From the NCBI RefSeq assembly GCF_014639435.1, contig NZ_BMFZ01000002.1, positions 248,001 through 312,000 on the forward strand: DNA of 64,000 bases, in the 5' to 3' direction. Shown one piece after another: positions 46,521 through 55,605 of the stretch. Numbering within the stretch: the stretch's first letter is position 1; each line of letters starts with the position of its first letter. The translations under genes and the position numbers were made by a program. Origin of the DNA: Hafnia psychrotolerans. GTDB taxonomy: Bacteria; Pseudomonadota; Gammaproteobacteria; Enterobacterales; Enterobacteriaceae. The notes under the pieces were generated by a model that saw only the letters and a list, made by a program, of their open reading frames with translations, searched no databases and was not told the origin of the DNA.

Positions 46521-48617
46521 TCACATTGATATTACCCTGCCAACTGTCCTAAGAGTCGTTTCTCTGTGCGCAATAATTACTCTGGTAATGTTCATGTTTT
46601 TTATGGCAACATTCACAAAGCGTTCACTTTCGGTATCAAGTGAACTGGTAGCCTCATCCATAAATAATATTCCTGGTCTACGGTACAGAGCTCTGGCGAT
46701 AAAAATACGTTGTTTTTGCCCTCCGGAAAGCCCTTCCCCCAGTTCACCAATCAGGGTTTCATATCCCATAGGCATTTTCATTATCACATCATGGATATAA
46801 CTGGCCCTGGCACACTCGATCATCCAGGCCTCGTCCATCTCTTCAGAGAACCCACAAATATTCTCCCTGATAGACCCTGAAAATAATCGGTCATCCTGCA
46901 TCACGCAGGCAATCTTCCGGTGATAATTGTTTATCCCCAGTTGCCGTATATCCGTACCATCCACCAACACTTTTCCCGTATCTGGCTCAAACAACCCACA
47001 TAATACTTTCATTAACGTGGTTTTTCCTGCACCGGATGTACCGGTTATGGCCACACTTTCTCCGGGAGTCACTGACAGGTACAGACCACTGAACACCGGC
47101 GCTGACTGGCTGTCATACCGGTAACTTAAATCAGTGGTTTCCAGAGAGACCGGGCTCATATCAGCAACAATATCAAATTCAGGTTTCTTCTCTTCCTTTT
47201 CATGCAGTGCGATATCAGCAATACGCTCATTATGCAGACTCATCATTCTCAGTTGCAGAAGAAAGTTGGTCAGAGAGGCAACCCGATCCGAAAACTGCCC
47301 ACGGAAAGAACCAAACGCCACAAACATCCCTATTGTCATCTGATTATCGATCACAAGGCTGGTTCCCAGCCATAAAATCGCCACCTGGTCACAGGCTGCA
47401 ACAAAAGTGTTTATCCCGCCAAAGAATAAATCCATTTTGGTTAACTTAATGCCTGAATTGATGGCATCAATTTTAAGGTTAAGCCAGTGCGTTCCCCGCC
47501 GTTCAGCCATGCCCTGAATTTTTACAGTGGCAATGCCATACAGGGTTTCCATAAAATAGGAACTGGCTCTGGCTCCCCTGACCAGCGTTTCCTCCGATAT
47601 CTGCCGGTAATAGCCGTATGTCACCAGGCGAATCAGAACGTAAACCGTGGTAAACCCGAGAACTATCCATGTAAGATACCCTCCGTATAACAGCATCATC
47701 ACGAAAACACCCACAACCATAATACTGTCCATAATGGCCCCCACCACACTGGTGGTGAAGGTGGCTCTCAGAGTATCAAGGGAGCCAAAACGCGACTGGA
47801 TATCACCTAATTTGCGACGTTCAAAATATGCCAGCGGTAGCCTGAGCAGATGGTTAAACAGACCCGACTGCCACTGAACATTGATGAGTGTGCCCATAAC
47901 CAGCGAGGACCATGCACGGAGCATACCCGTAGCTGCCCTGAGCAGTATAAAGAACATAAGGCCAGCAGAAATGAGTGTCAGCAACCCTCTGTCCCCGGCC
48001 GGAATCGCATGATCCATAACCAGTTGAGTACCCACAGGCATTACGAGATTGATAGCTTCAATCACAACCGACAGGCAGAATATTTTCGCCAGTGTACTTT
48101 TAATACCATAAACACTGTTAATAAGTGAGCGTAGATGGATTCGATTCTGCGTGGTCTCCGCCGAAAATTCACTGCCTGGCCAGACCTCAAGCGCAACTCC
48201 GGTAAAATACCGGGTCATTTCCTCCAGTCCGACATTTCTTCTGCCTCTGGCCGGATCATGCAGTACATAACGGTTACGCTTTACGCTGACCAGTACGACA
48301 AAATGGCTGAAATCCCAGTGGAGAATACACGGCGTTTTGAGCCCACCAAGTTCATCCAGCTCCAGCGAAAGTGCCCGGGTTACCATCCCCAGCTGCTCCG
48401 CTATACTATTTATTCCCGCAAGGTTTGCCCCACGGGCAGAAAGATTAAACTTCCGCCGAAGGGATATCAGGTCAATATTCTTGCCAAAATGTCCACATAT
48501 CATTGCCAGACAGGCCAGTCCACACTCCGAGGTCTCCGTCTGGTGAATAACCGGAACCCGACGTCGCCAGCGCATATCAAGCTGATTTATCATTCGTCTG
48601 ACATTCCCGTTACTCAT
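46521..48617 (-). CDS. mchF: Microcin exporter, C39 peptidase-ABC transporter (MchF/MceG/CvaB-like)
   Basis: 698 residues from ATG 48617, which overlaps the end of the HlyD-like gene; ATG 48635 is an alternative. The N-terminal C39 peptidase has the catalytic Cys in '[20 protein letters not shown]' and His in '[12 protein letters not shown]', and would cut leaders after GA/GG. About six membrane helices follow (160-430). The ATPase has Walker A '[15 protein letters not shown]', signature '[15 protein letters not shown]' and Walker B '[12 protein letters not shown]'. It works with the MchE-like adaptor and TolC to secrete both microcins. Its 3' end is duplicated at 45571-45774. Confidence 0.94.
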   Translation of the reverse strand: MSNGNVRRMINQLDMRWRRRVPVIHQTETSECGLACLAMICGHFGKNIDLISLRRKFNLSARGANLAGINSIAEQLGMVTRALSLELDELGGLKTPCILHWDFSHFVVLVSVKRNRYVLHDPARGRRNVGLEEMTRYFTGVALEVWPGSEFSAETTQNRIHLRSLINSVYGIKSTLAKIFCLSVVIEAINLVMPVGTQLVMDHAIPAGDRGLLTLISAGLMFFILLRAATGMLRAWSSLVMGTLINVQWQSGLFNHLLRLPLAYFERRKLGDIQSRFGSLDTLRATFTTSVVGAIMDSIMVVGVFVMMLLYGGYLTWIVLGFTTVYVLIRLVTYGYYRQISEETLVRGARASSYFMETLYGIATVKIQGMAERRGTHWLNLKIDAINSGIKLTKMDLFFGGINTFVAACDQVAILWLGTSLVIDNQMTIGMFVAFGSFRGQFSDRVASLTNFLLQLRMMSLHNERIADIALHEKEEKKPEFDIVADMSPVSLETTDLSYRYDSQSAPVFSGLYLSVTPGESVAITGTSGAGKTTLMKVLCGLFEPDTGKVLVDGTDIRQLGINNYHRKIACVMQDDRLFSGSIRENICGFSEEMDEAWMIECARASYIHDVIMKMPMGYETLIGELGEGLSGGQKQRIFIARALYRRPGILFMDEATSSLDTESERFVNVAIKNMNITRVIIAHRETTLRTVGRVISM

Positions 48618-49884
48618 CGATCGGCCCTGTTGCACTGTGTTTCATGTCATAGAAAGGAGAAAGCATCCACTGGTAAATGCGTCTTTTTTCCAGGAATAGA
48701 GTGCTTTCAGCTTTCATTCCATTCTCAAGAGAGAGAGATTTCCCGTCATAAGAAATAATCTGTTTTTCAGGTTTAACGATGACCTTATACCAGGGAACAG
48801 AGGTGCCCAGCGTATTTTGAGGCGCCCCCTTGTAGGTCAGCATTTCCTGAGTTGAGGCTGGCGTTCTGGATATGGTTTTCACCGTAGCAGAGAACTGACC
48901 AAATTTTTCTGCAGGAAAGGCTTCATAACGAACGTTCACTTTATCTCCTGCCGAAATATAAGGAACAGCATCATTAGGGACCCAGAGAATAAGGTAATAG
49001 TTTTCGATATTTTCAGGGAGAATCTGCAGGAGACTGTCTCCGGCATTGACCATTTGCCCGACAGTGACACTCAGGGAGTCAACTTTCGCGTCAGACAACG
49101 CACGGATAATGATTTCCCCCGCCACATCAGTGTCAACCAATTCTTTCTGCAACTCGTACCGTTGCAGTTCCATCTGATAGATACGGTTATCAAAATCCGC
49201 AGCCTGAGTCTGGATCTGGCTCTCCAGGCTGGTTATCTGCAGGGCATTCTGTTCATTTTGTCCGCTCAGGCTGAGAAGATTATTTTGTTGCTGATAATAT
49301 AATGCTACCTGGTTAGTTAACTGATCTTTATTAATCAGCCCTTTTGACTGGTAGTTTCTGTAATTCTCCATGTTGTTCTTCATTATTTTTATCCCTTCCT
49401 CTGCCCGCCGTATAATATCTGATGAGCGACGGAACGCATCGCTGTATTGCAGATGTTGCTTTTCCAGCGTATTCAGCGTAATTTTTTTACTTTCTTCCAG
49501 ACGGGAAATGATGTTGTCCACTCGGACCAGTTGGTTTTCGATATCCCTGCGCTGATTATCGGTGACAACGCCACTGCGTGTGCTTTTACTGACGTCAATC
49601 TGGTAAATCGGATCCCCTTTTTTTATCGACTGACCTTCATGTACAAACTGCCTGACTACAAACCCCTGCACACCGGAGTATATATTGACGGCTCGCGGCC
49701 AGGTCGTGACCTCACCACTGACATTGACACGACGGCTATAGGTACCAGCTATAACGAACGTCAGAAATGCCGTGATAAACGCAATGCTTCCCAGCATGGT
49801 TAACCAGAGCGGTATCCCGGGAAGTAAAATTGCCCGTCCCCGCCATTTCATTCTTCTGTTTTCTAAAGCATCCTGACGAAACAA
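48610..49884 (-). CDS. mchE: Microcin export periplasmic adaptor (MchE/MceH/CvaA-like, HlyD family)
   Basis: A 424-residue membrane fusion protein. One N-terminal membrane anchor (about 30-50, '[20 protein letters not shown]') is followed by a lipoyl half-motif ('[20 protein letters not shown]'), a long coiled coil (about 120-240) and a C-terminal beta-barrel domain ('[20 protein letters not shown]'). It bridges the inner-membrane exporter to TolC. It ends PIDE and overlaps the exporter start by 8 bp, so both are made together. Confidence 0.93.
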   Translation of the reverse strand: MFRQDALENRRMKWRGRAILLPGIPLWLTMLGSIAFITAFLTFVIAGTYSRRVNVSGEVTTWPRAVNIYSGVQGFVVRQFVHEGQSIKKGDPIYQIDVSKSTRSGVVTDNQRRDIENQLVRVDNIISRLEESKKITLNTLEKQHLQYSDAFRRSSDIIRRAEEGIKIMKNNMENYRNYQSKGLINKDQLTNQVALYYQQQNNLLSLSGQNEQNALQITSLESQIQTQAADFDNRIYQMELQRYELQKELVDTDVAGEIIIRALSDAKVDSLSVTVGQMVNAGDSLLQILPENIENYYLILWVPNDAVPYISAGDKVNVRYEAFPAEKFGQFSATVKTISRTPASTQEMLTYKGAPQNTLGTSVPWYKVIVKPEKQIISYDGKSLSLENGMKAESTLFLEKRRIYQWMLSPFYDMKHSATGPIDE

Positions 49885-50009
49885 AATATATGTCCTTACT
49901 CACTCGTTTCCTGTCATACCTTCAGAATTCATCCGAACAGGCATAATCAAAACTCCGAAAATGCAGCGTTCCATCAAAATGATACCGGGGTGCATTCCGC
50001 CTCCGGTAT

Positions 50010-50498
50010 TCACAGTTCTTTTGTCTCCGGGGCCACTGGCATTTTATGTCGCCGCGTGGGCCGAAATGTCATGATTTTCTTTCTCCTGCTCAGCCAGCGC
50101 ACCTCACCCTTCCCCCATGGGCGAAGCTGAAATAAACGCTCAATGGCCTTTCGGCCAAAGCCGGGCTTACAACAGAAATCCAGGATCCAGATCCTTCCAT
50201 CTTCATCCCATTCAGAAGGATGTAGTCTGAACTCCGGATCGTTGAGCAGGCGTGCTTCCGTATCTGCCTCAAGATACGCCCAGGTAATATACGCCAGTGG
50301 AAAACCTCGCGAATCAAACAGAAACTTTATCTGATTGTGCTGTATCGCATATTCAGTCCAGTATTGAATGGTTAACACCGGATACAAGCTGTAGTTACGG
50401 TTATGAAGCATGCAACTGACTGCAAAACCAATCTGCTCATAGACAGCCCATTCCTCTCTGCCCCTGATGGATTCTCGTATATGCGACATCATTGTCAT
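50010..50498 (-). CDS. mchD: HlyC-like acyltransferase, microcin maturation (MchD/MceI-like)
   Basis: 162 residues of the toxin-activating acyltransferase family (HlyC). 'GFPLAYITWAYLEADTEARL', 'HPSEWDEDGRIWILDFCCKP' and 'FGRKAIERLF' are the conserved blocks; the likely catalytic His is in MLHNRNYSLYPV. MchD/MceI with MchC/MceJ are required to attach the siderophore to the C-terminal Ser of class IIb microcins. It lies 12 bp downstream of the mchC-like gene and 125 bp before the adaptor gene, in mchCDEF order. Confidence 0.9.
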   Translation of the reverse strand: MTMMSHIRESIRGREEWAVYEQIGFAVSCMLHNRNYSLYPVLTIQYWTEYAIQHNQIKFLFDSRGFPLAYITWAYLEADTEARLLNDPEFRLHPSEWDEDGRIWILDFCCKPGFGRKAIERLFQLRPWGKGEVRWLSRRKKIMTFRPTRRHKMPVAPETKEL

Positions 50499-50510
50499 TA
50501 TCCTTATATT

Positions 50511-52061
50511 TTACACCGCAATTCTGACAGGGTTTACATGGCCGAAGGCTTCTCTGGAAAATGCCTGCATTCGGGTTCCCATATCAGAAAATGCCTCCCG
50601 CAGGTAATATGGGTTATCGCTGTGTTCATCCAGAAGAGAGGCAATCTCCTCAGACAAACACGCCTTTCCCAGCCATTTTCTGGGTTGCAACCTCTTTCTG
50701 ACATGGTTTTCCATTTCTTTCAGGAGGGATGAAACATTTATTTGACGGCTGATACTGACCTGCGTCAGCCAATGTATAGCACGGGAAAAACACTGTTGCG
50801 CTTCTGTAAAATGAACATCATGCTCAGCGTCATTATCCACTGGGTGGGTTTGGTCCTGGCTCTGCCGAATCAGTTCCACCACAAGGCTTTGCAGTGGTGA
50901 ATCATCTCTACAAGCAGTATCTGGACAGTACAATCGATCGCTGCGTTTATTGACCAATACAACGAGGCTGTTGACCAGTTGTTTCAACGTATCCGGTATC
51001 CCTTCCTGTGGTAGAAACTCTGTTGGGATACCCAGTTGTTCCAGATAACAGTAATAGCATGCTTCATGGAAAGTTTTCTGAAAGGTCTCCTCAACCATCA
51101 GGCGGGACACCATTGTAAAATCAGGGTCAAACATGTATTTTCCGATGTACAAACAGAGATCGGACAGCCCCTGCATCAGTACCATCGGTTCTTTCACCAG
51201 TTCAGCAAGTCTGAGCCGATGTCCAAAATCATCGGGGGAATCTCCCGGGAACAAACAGCTGAGCCCGTTAAAATCCATTAACCTGCCATCCATCGCAATA
51301 TTAGAAGGAGATGTCGTCAATCTCATGAAACGTGTACGACAAAAAGCCATCTGCCATGCTTCACGGCGGGCCAATTCACATAACCCCTCAATACAATAAA
51401 CCCGGGGATTACGTCGAGCTTCTCCACTGACCCCTTCTGGTGGTACAGGTAAATTACCTGGCAGCATGTAGATCACGGAGCCGACCCGACGGGCATCATG
51501 AATCAACTGACCGGCATATTTAGGTTGAGGTCTGAAGTAAGGCGCGCGTTCAAAATGCGCCGGGCGAACCACCGGTTCGCGTACCAACAGGGCTCGTCGG
51601 GATTTCCCATGGGGGCGATCAAATGCTTTGTCGGAATAGAGATTGGTAAGCAAAACTGCCCGAACTCGCACAGCACTATAGGGTAATATTTGCGCTAGTA
51701 CTTCTCCCCATAAAGCCTCATAGATTGCATGAGTGGCACCGAGTGCGCCGTTAGAATGGCGCCCGTCAGTCCCTTCACCGACTAAAGGATTGGCTCCTAT
51801 GCCTTTAACCTGATAGTTACCATCAAATCCACAACGTGCGCCACCGCCATTACGCTGAATACCACTTCCACCATAGCGCTCTGCGTGGAATGTTTTGGCA
51901 GAAGCTGAACTGACAGGATCTATTATATAGCTGCATGCTTTTAGTAATACTTCTGTATTTCGGACATTTTCAGCACACCAAATTAACGAAGAGGTTATCC
52001 GTCGGGCAGTGAAGGGCACCAGGTTTTCATTCAGTTCAGCAAGCGAACATAGCTGGTTCAT
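50511..52061 (-). CDS. mchC: Microcin maturation protein (MchC/MceJ-like)
   Basis: A 516-residue cytoplasmic protein beginning MNQLCSLAELNENLVPFTAR. I recognise it by size and by operon position immediately before the HlyC-like gene, and by segments such as 'YGGSGIQRNGGGARCGFDGN' and 'GANPLVGEGTDGRHSNGALG' that recall MchC/MceJ. With MchD/MceI it forms the complex that links the glucosylated siderophore to the microcin. No catalytic motif is evident. First full-size gene of the minus-strand operon. Confidence 0.82.
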   Translation of the reverse strand: MNQLCSLAELNENLVPFTARRITSSLIWCAENVRNTEVLLKACSYIIDPVSSASAKTFHAERYGGSGIQRNGGGARCGFDGNYQVKGIGANPLVGEGTDGRHSNGALGATHAIYEALWGEVLAQILPYSAVRVRAVLLTNLYSDKAFDRPHGKSRRALLVREPVVRPAHFERAPYFRPQPKYAGQLIHDARRVGSVIYMLPGNLPVPPEGVSGEARRNPRVYCIEGLCELARREAWQMAFCRTRFMRLTTSPSNIAMDGRLMDFNGLSCLFPGDSPDDFGHRLRLAELVKEPMVLMQGLSDLCLYIGKYMFDPDFTMVSRLMVEETFQKTFHEACYYCYLEQLGIPTEFLPQEGIPDTLKQLVNSLVVLVNKRSDRLYCPDTACRDDSPLQSLVVELIRQSQDQTHPVDNDAEHDVHFTEAQQCFSRAIHWLTQVSISRQINVSSLLKEMENHVRKRLQPRKWLGKACLSEEIASLLDEHSDNPYYLREAFSDMGTRMQAFSREAFGHVNPVRIAV

Positions 52062-52233
52062 TTAACTGTATTTCTCCGTTACAATGGCCTGAAGAGTCGT
52101 TGACTCCGGAAAGGCTTCATCCTTTTTCTTATTTCTTACATACCCAAATCAATTGGGTAACCCAACACCAATAAAGACAAGGGACTCTATACGGAATAAG
52201 ACCGCATAAGATTTCTTTCTGGGTTACAAAAAG

Positions 52234-52341
52234 TCAGAACATTGACAAAGAATACTCGAGCAATGTTGCGGACATGATCAAAGCCAGCAACGTTGTTCTT
52301 AACCCGCCATCTGCCGCCACCAAGTCTGTAGCAAACTCCAT
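52234..52341 (-). CDS. Possible 35-residue peptide at the head of the mch-like operon
   Basis: ATG 52341 has GGTGAGGTAAGTGAA upstream. The frame encodes MEFATDLVAADGGLRTTLLA then LIMSATLLEYSLSMF, an amphipathic to hydrophobic helix. Short genes such as mchX and mceX precede or accompany known class IIb loci, but I see no clear sequence match. It could be a leader peptide or chance. Confidence 0.35.
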   Translation of the reverse strand: MEFATDLVAADGGLRTTLLALIMSATLLEYSLSMF

Positions 52342-52519
52342 TTCACTTACCTCACCAAGAAGAGAATGATTGTTATTTACTTTTACTTAAAAAATTGACA
52401 TATTAGACACACGAAGTCAAATGTTAATTTTTATTGATGTATATATACCAATACACTCGCACAGCATACGGGGTTTAGCAGGGACACCTTGGTTTAATAA
52501 CTGGTTAAGTACTGATTAC

Positions 52520-52545
52520 GTTAACTACCAGTAGTGGTAGTTAAC
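52520..52545. promoter_or_regulatory. Perfect palindrome directly before the Cys-rich peptide gene
   Basis: GTTAACTACCA and TGGTAGTTAAC are 11-bp perfect arms around GTAG. It ends 4 bp before the ribosome site GGGAGGCTGAA of the gene at 52561, so it could be an operator overlapping the transcript start or an RNA hairpin that controls translation. Confidence 0.75.
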
Positions 52546-52560
52546 TGATGGGAGGCTGAA

Positions 52561-52905
52561 ATGAATGGCAACAAAGTTCACAAAAAAACCAAAAAGATAA
52601 GCATGGATAATGAAAGTGAAGTGCAACACCAGCAGGTAACAGAGGTGAGTAAAGAGGCTGGAGATTTCCTCACTCTCCTCCATTCCCCCGAACCCCTGCT
52701 ATTCCTAGAAAATACAGCATTAAAAGCTAATTATTCCATCCGAACAGAAAACACTGTTTCTGAATATCAGAATATAGCGAATGCAGAATGCAACCAGCAT
52801 ATTATGCAGATAGATTCAGCCCTAGATAAACGAGAGTATGGGGATGATAATTATATTTGTGGATGCGGTTGTGAAAGTTGCAGCGGCTGCGGTCATGACC
52901 TATAA
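52561..52905 (+). CDS. Cys-rich peptide, possible RiPP precursor
   Basis: 114 residues, strong ribosome site. The N-terminal 95 residues are polar with many Glu, Gln, Asn and Lys. The last 15 are ICGCGCESCSGCGHDL-like: six Cys separated by Gly/Ser/Glu, an arrangement seen in metal-binding tails and in Cys-modified peptides. There is no double-Gly leader. It is followed by a (broken) family-2 glycosyltransferase and a third microcin-like gene. I do not recognise a family, and function is open: modified peptide, metal carrier or regulator. Confidence 0.55.
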   Translation: MNGNKVHKKTKKISMDNESEVQHQQVTEVSKEAGDFLTLLHSPEPLLFLENTALKANYSIRTENTVSEYQNIANAECNQHIMQIDSALDKREYGDDNYICGCGCESCSGCGHDL

Positions 52906-52914
52906 CAAAAAAAG

Positions 52915-52929
52915 GGTTCTGTCGCATTA
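52915..52929 (+). mobile_element. IS6-type terminal repeat scar
   Basis: GGTTCTGTCGCATTA, identical to 44482-44496 and in the same orientation, with no transposase behind it. It follows the Cys-rich peptide gene by 9 bp and marks a junction: sequence beyond it is noticeably more AT-rich. Confidence 0.6.
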
Positions 52930-53029
52930 GCGTAGACACGTCAGAAAAAATGGCATTGCCGATTTATTAGGCTGCCAACAGATAAAATTGCTGTGCCGGC
53001 GACAATGAATATTTATAACAGGTGAGTAC

Positions 53030-54135
53030 ATGGATGTTACTATAACTGCTGCTTTAATAATAAAAAATGAATGTCGCTGTATCAGAAGATGTCTCGATAG
53101 AATCTGCAATATATTTGAAGAGATTATCATTGTTGATACAGGGTCCAGTGATGGCACTTTAGATATAGTTAATGAATGCAGTAATAATAAAATAATAACT
53201 TTCCAAATTCCTTGGGTAGATGACTTCTCCTATGCTAGGAACTTTGCCATCAGCAAATCAAATTCTAAATATATTTTTTTTATAGATGCCGATGAATATC
53301 TTGAGACTGATAGAGAGGGCGTTATAAGAGAAATAAATGAGATTGACTCTAGGGGTGCTAAAACTCCAACAGTTTATTGCCCTGTGATAAAAAATCATGA
53401 TGGGAATACATCCAAAGGAATAGGACGGATTTTTAGAAATGATGGTGAATATTTTTATGCTGGATTTGTGCATGAGGAAATAAGGCATAAAAGCAATGTG
53501 AGTGTTACAGGGTGTGAAGTTAATGTGATTTTATTACATGATGGATATAAAGATGAGTTCATCATAGATAAAAATAAAGCTGAAAGAAATAATTTTCTAA
53601 ATAAAAAAATATTAAAAAAGAGCCCTGCAACTTAAGGTGGCGATATTTCTATTTTCGTGACAACTTCTCTAAACTTGATCCTGGTAGAGTGTGTGATGAT
53701 ATATTTAATCTGATTGGAGTTGGCGACGACAGAAAATTACAATTAGATAACATCCATATTATGGATTACGCTTTTCCAATGTTGGATATCCTTGCCAAAG
53801 CGTTGCTAATAACACTTGGTAATGATGTGGGATTCAGGGGTGTTATTAAGGCAATGGAAAAGATAATCCCTTATAATAGTAATTCATTCTATTACGAATC
53901 GCTTTATGATATATATAAATTTAAATCACTTGCCAAGGAATGAATTCAAAAAATAATTGAATTAAATAATGATAGTCTTCTACAGCATGATGGCATGATT
54001 CATTCTAAAGGACTTCATATTGATGCGGTTTTATCATTCTATCTTTACGAGTTAGGACTTACAGAACAGTCTGAAAAATTATTGCGAAGCGTGGTAAGTA
54101 ACGGTTTTAAATCAGAAATGACTTTTTTATCTTAA
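53030..54135 (+). pseudogene. Family 2 glycosyltransferase, SunS-like, broken by frameshift and stop
   Basis: The first 201 residues form a GT2 domain: 'TAALIIKNECRCIRRCLDRI', 'EIIIVDTGSSDGTLDIVNEC', the DxD-type 'YIFFIDADEYLETD' and 'NDGEYFYAGFVHEEIRHKS'. The frame stops at 53635, but the protein continues in another phase (LRWRYFYFRDNFSKLDPG... to 53943), then after an in-frame TGA continues to a TAA at 54135 with TPR-like helices. The layout, GT2 plus C-terminal helical repeats, resembles SunS-type peptide S-glycosyltransferases as well as general TPR glycosyltransferases. One indel and one nonsense change make it probably inactive unless the sequence is in error. Confidence 0.75.
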
Positions 54136-54167
54136 TAAATTTAATTGAAAAACAAATGAGGAAGGTT

Positions 54168-54533
54168 ATGAGCGTTAAGAAAATATTTATGATCTCAACC
54201 CCATCCCCAATGTTGGGTCGTTCCCCGTTACACGGTGCAGGTGGGGGGCTTTTTGGATACTATAATGAAAATAATTATGTTGCAGAAGTTCAAAGAAAAC
54301 TAGATGCAAATTACCCTGGGTGGATTATTATTGCTGATGATACTGAAGCAAATATTGAGAAGATTATTGAACAAAATGCGATTTTAATTGTTTGTGCTCC
54401 AGGGTTGAAATTTCAATTTAACAGCAATGGATTTGATAAAAAAAGAATAATTCATCTTAACACTTTTGATTACGCATCAAAAAATGTCACCCCTGTAATG
54501 AAAAAAGTAAAGGAGCTAAGTAATGAGAAATGA
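54168..54533 (+). CDS. Unrecognised soluble protein coupled to microcin-like precursor 3
   Basis: 121 residues from ATG 54168 (GAGGAAGGTT upstream); ATG 54156 is also in frame. It reads like a small alpha/beta protein: strand-rich 'KKIFMISTPSPMLGRSPLHG', a Gly-rich loop AGGGLFGYYNENN, then 'GWIIIADDTEANIEKIIEQN' and 'AILIVCAPGLKFQF'. It has no membrane helix, unlike usual immunity proteins. Its last 11 bp overlap the start of precursor 3, indicating co-expression. It could be a maturation factor, chaperone or cytoplasmic immunity protein; no family is assigned. Confidence 0.7.
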   Translation: MSVKKIFMISTPSPMLGRSPLHGAGGGLFGYYNENNYVAEVQRKLDANYPGWIIIADDTEANIEKIIEQNAILIVCAPGLKFQFNSNGFDKKRIIHLNTFDYASKNVTPVMKKVKELSNEK

Positions 54534-54783
54534 GCATTTAAATATTTTAAAAGAGATCACAGAGGAAGCAGAATTAATGCTAATTACTGGAGGTGAAGGT
54601 AGCGGGCAATGGGAAACAGGAGCGGCTGGAGTTTGGGCTGGGGTTATGGGAGGTTTAGGCTATAGTTGTTCATTACCTGGCGGATTTTATGGAGGAGGAG
54701 GTTCATTTTCTGATGGTGGTTATGGTGGTGCTTCAGGCCCGGGAGGATACGGTTCAAGTTCAAGTGCTAGTAGTGGCTCGTGA
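54523..54783 (+). CDS. Gly-rich microcin-like precursor 3 with Ser-rich tail
   Basis: 86 residues with AAGGAG upstream. The N-terminal 24 residues MRNEHLNILKEITEEAELML-ITGG form a helical leader ending in GG. The core has Gly-rich runs (GGFYGGGGSFSDGGYGG), one Cys and several aromatics, unlike precursors 1 and 2, and ends GYGSSSSASSGS. That tail matches the Ser-rich siderophore-acceptor end of class IIb microcins. Export and modification could use the mch-like proteins 2.5 kb away. Alternatively the Gly/Ser/Cys-rich core recalls azole-type peptides, but no such enzymes are seen. Confidence 0.75.
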   Translation: MRNEHLNILKEITEEAELMLITGGEGSGQWETGAAGVWAGVMGGLGYSCSLPGGFYGGGGSFSDGGYGGASGPGGYGSSSSASSGS

Positions 54784-54806
54784 TTATATTAGTTAAATGT
54801 AAACAC

Positions 54807-54839
54807 GTTTAATTAGCCACTACAAGTGGCTAATTAAAC
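54807..54839 (+). terminator. 14-bp perfect hairpin after precursor 3
   Basis: GTTTAATTAGCCAC and GTGGCTAATTAAAC pair perfectly around TACAA, 23 bp after the precursor 3 stop codon. It probably ends or protects this transcript. Confidence 0.7.
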
Positions 54840-54969
54840 CCTATAAATAGGTAATCCACCCATTTATTGATACTGTAATTTAAATTGTATTTAATGCAAT
54901 TCCGATCACGACAAAAGCTGCCAATACGGCAACGGATAATACGAATGACATTTCCGTAGCCAAAGGGGA

Positions 54970-55605
54970 TCAGACAATACGCACACTTTCTGGCATGCCT
55001 GCCTTCGTCATTTTGTTTAACGCCCGCACCATAGTCAAAGCCTCTGCTACCTGACCGTCGTAGTTACGCAGCGTCAGTGAACCTCCGAATAACTGTTTAA
55101 CCCTAAACATCGCCGTTTCCGCTATCGACCGACGGTTGTATTCTGTTGTCCATTTCCAGCGCGCATTGCTCCTGCTCAGACGTTGATTCGCAACGGCACG
55201 GTTCCGGGCTGCATACTCCTCAGGCCAGTAACCTGCGCCCTTTCGGGGGGGAATAAGGGCACTGATTTTCTTACGCCGAAGTTCATCGTGACACCGTCGG
55301 GTGTCATAAGCCCCATCCGCAGCGGCTGACCTGATTTTTCGAAGCGTTTGCCGGATTAATCCGGCAAACGCCTCTAAGTCCGTAACATTGTTCAGCGACA
55401 GGTCTGCACAGATGATTTCATGTGTGTTTGCATCAACCGCAAGATGAAGTTTTCGCCAGATAAGACGACGCTCCTTGCCATGCTTTTTGACCTTCCACTC
55501 ACCTTCGCCGAAGACTTTCAGCCTGGTCGAATCAATCACCAGGTGCGCGATCTCACCTCGAGTGGGCGTTTTAGGGGTCCGCTTGGAAAACGGAAAATAT
55601 CCCAC
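54970..55605 (-). pseudogene. IS903-type (IS5 family) transposase, N terminus missing
   Basis: 211 codons matching the C-terminal two thirds of IS903 transposase: 'TRGEIAHLVIDSTRLKVFGE', 'RRLIWRKLHLAVDANTHEII', 'SAAADGAYDTRRCHDELRRK', 'RWKWTTEYNRRSIAETAMFR'. About 95 N-terminal residues are lost and replaced by unrelated sequence (MGYFPFSKRTP). No intact terminal repeat is seen on either side. Inactive. Confidence 0.9.

Larger units (their letters stand above)
52062..52560. promoter_or_regulatory. Divergent control region between mch-like operon and Cys-rich peptide gene
   Basis: Holds the leader of the minus-strand mch-like operon, including a 35-codon frame (52234-52341) and a small hairpin with arms ACCCAA / TTGGGT (about 52142-52158). 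On the plus side it carries an AT-rich promoter-like stretch and the palindrome at 52520-52545. No Fur box that I would trust was seen. Confidence 0.5.
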
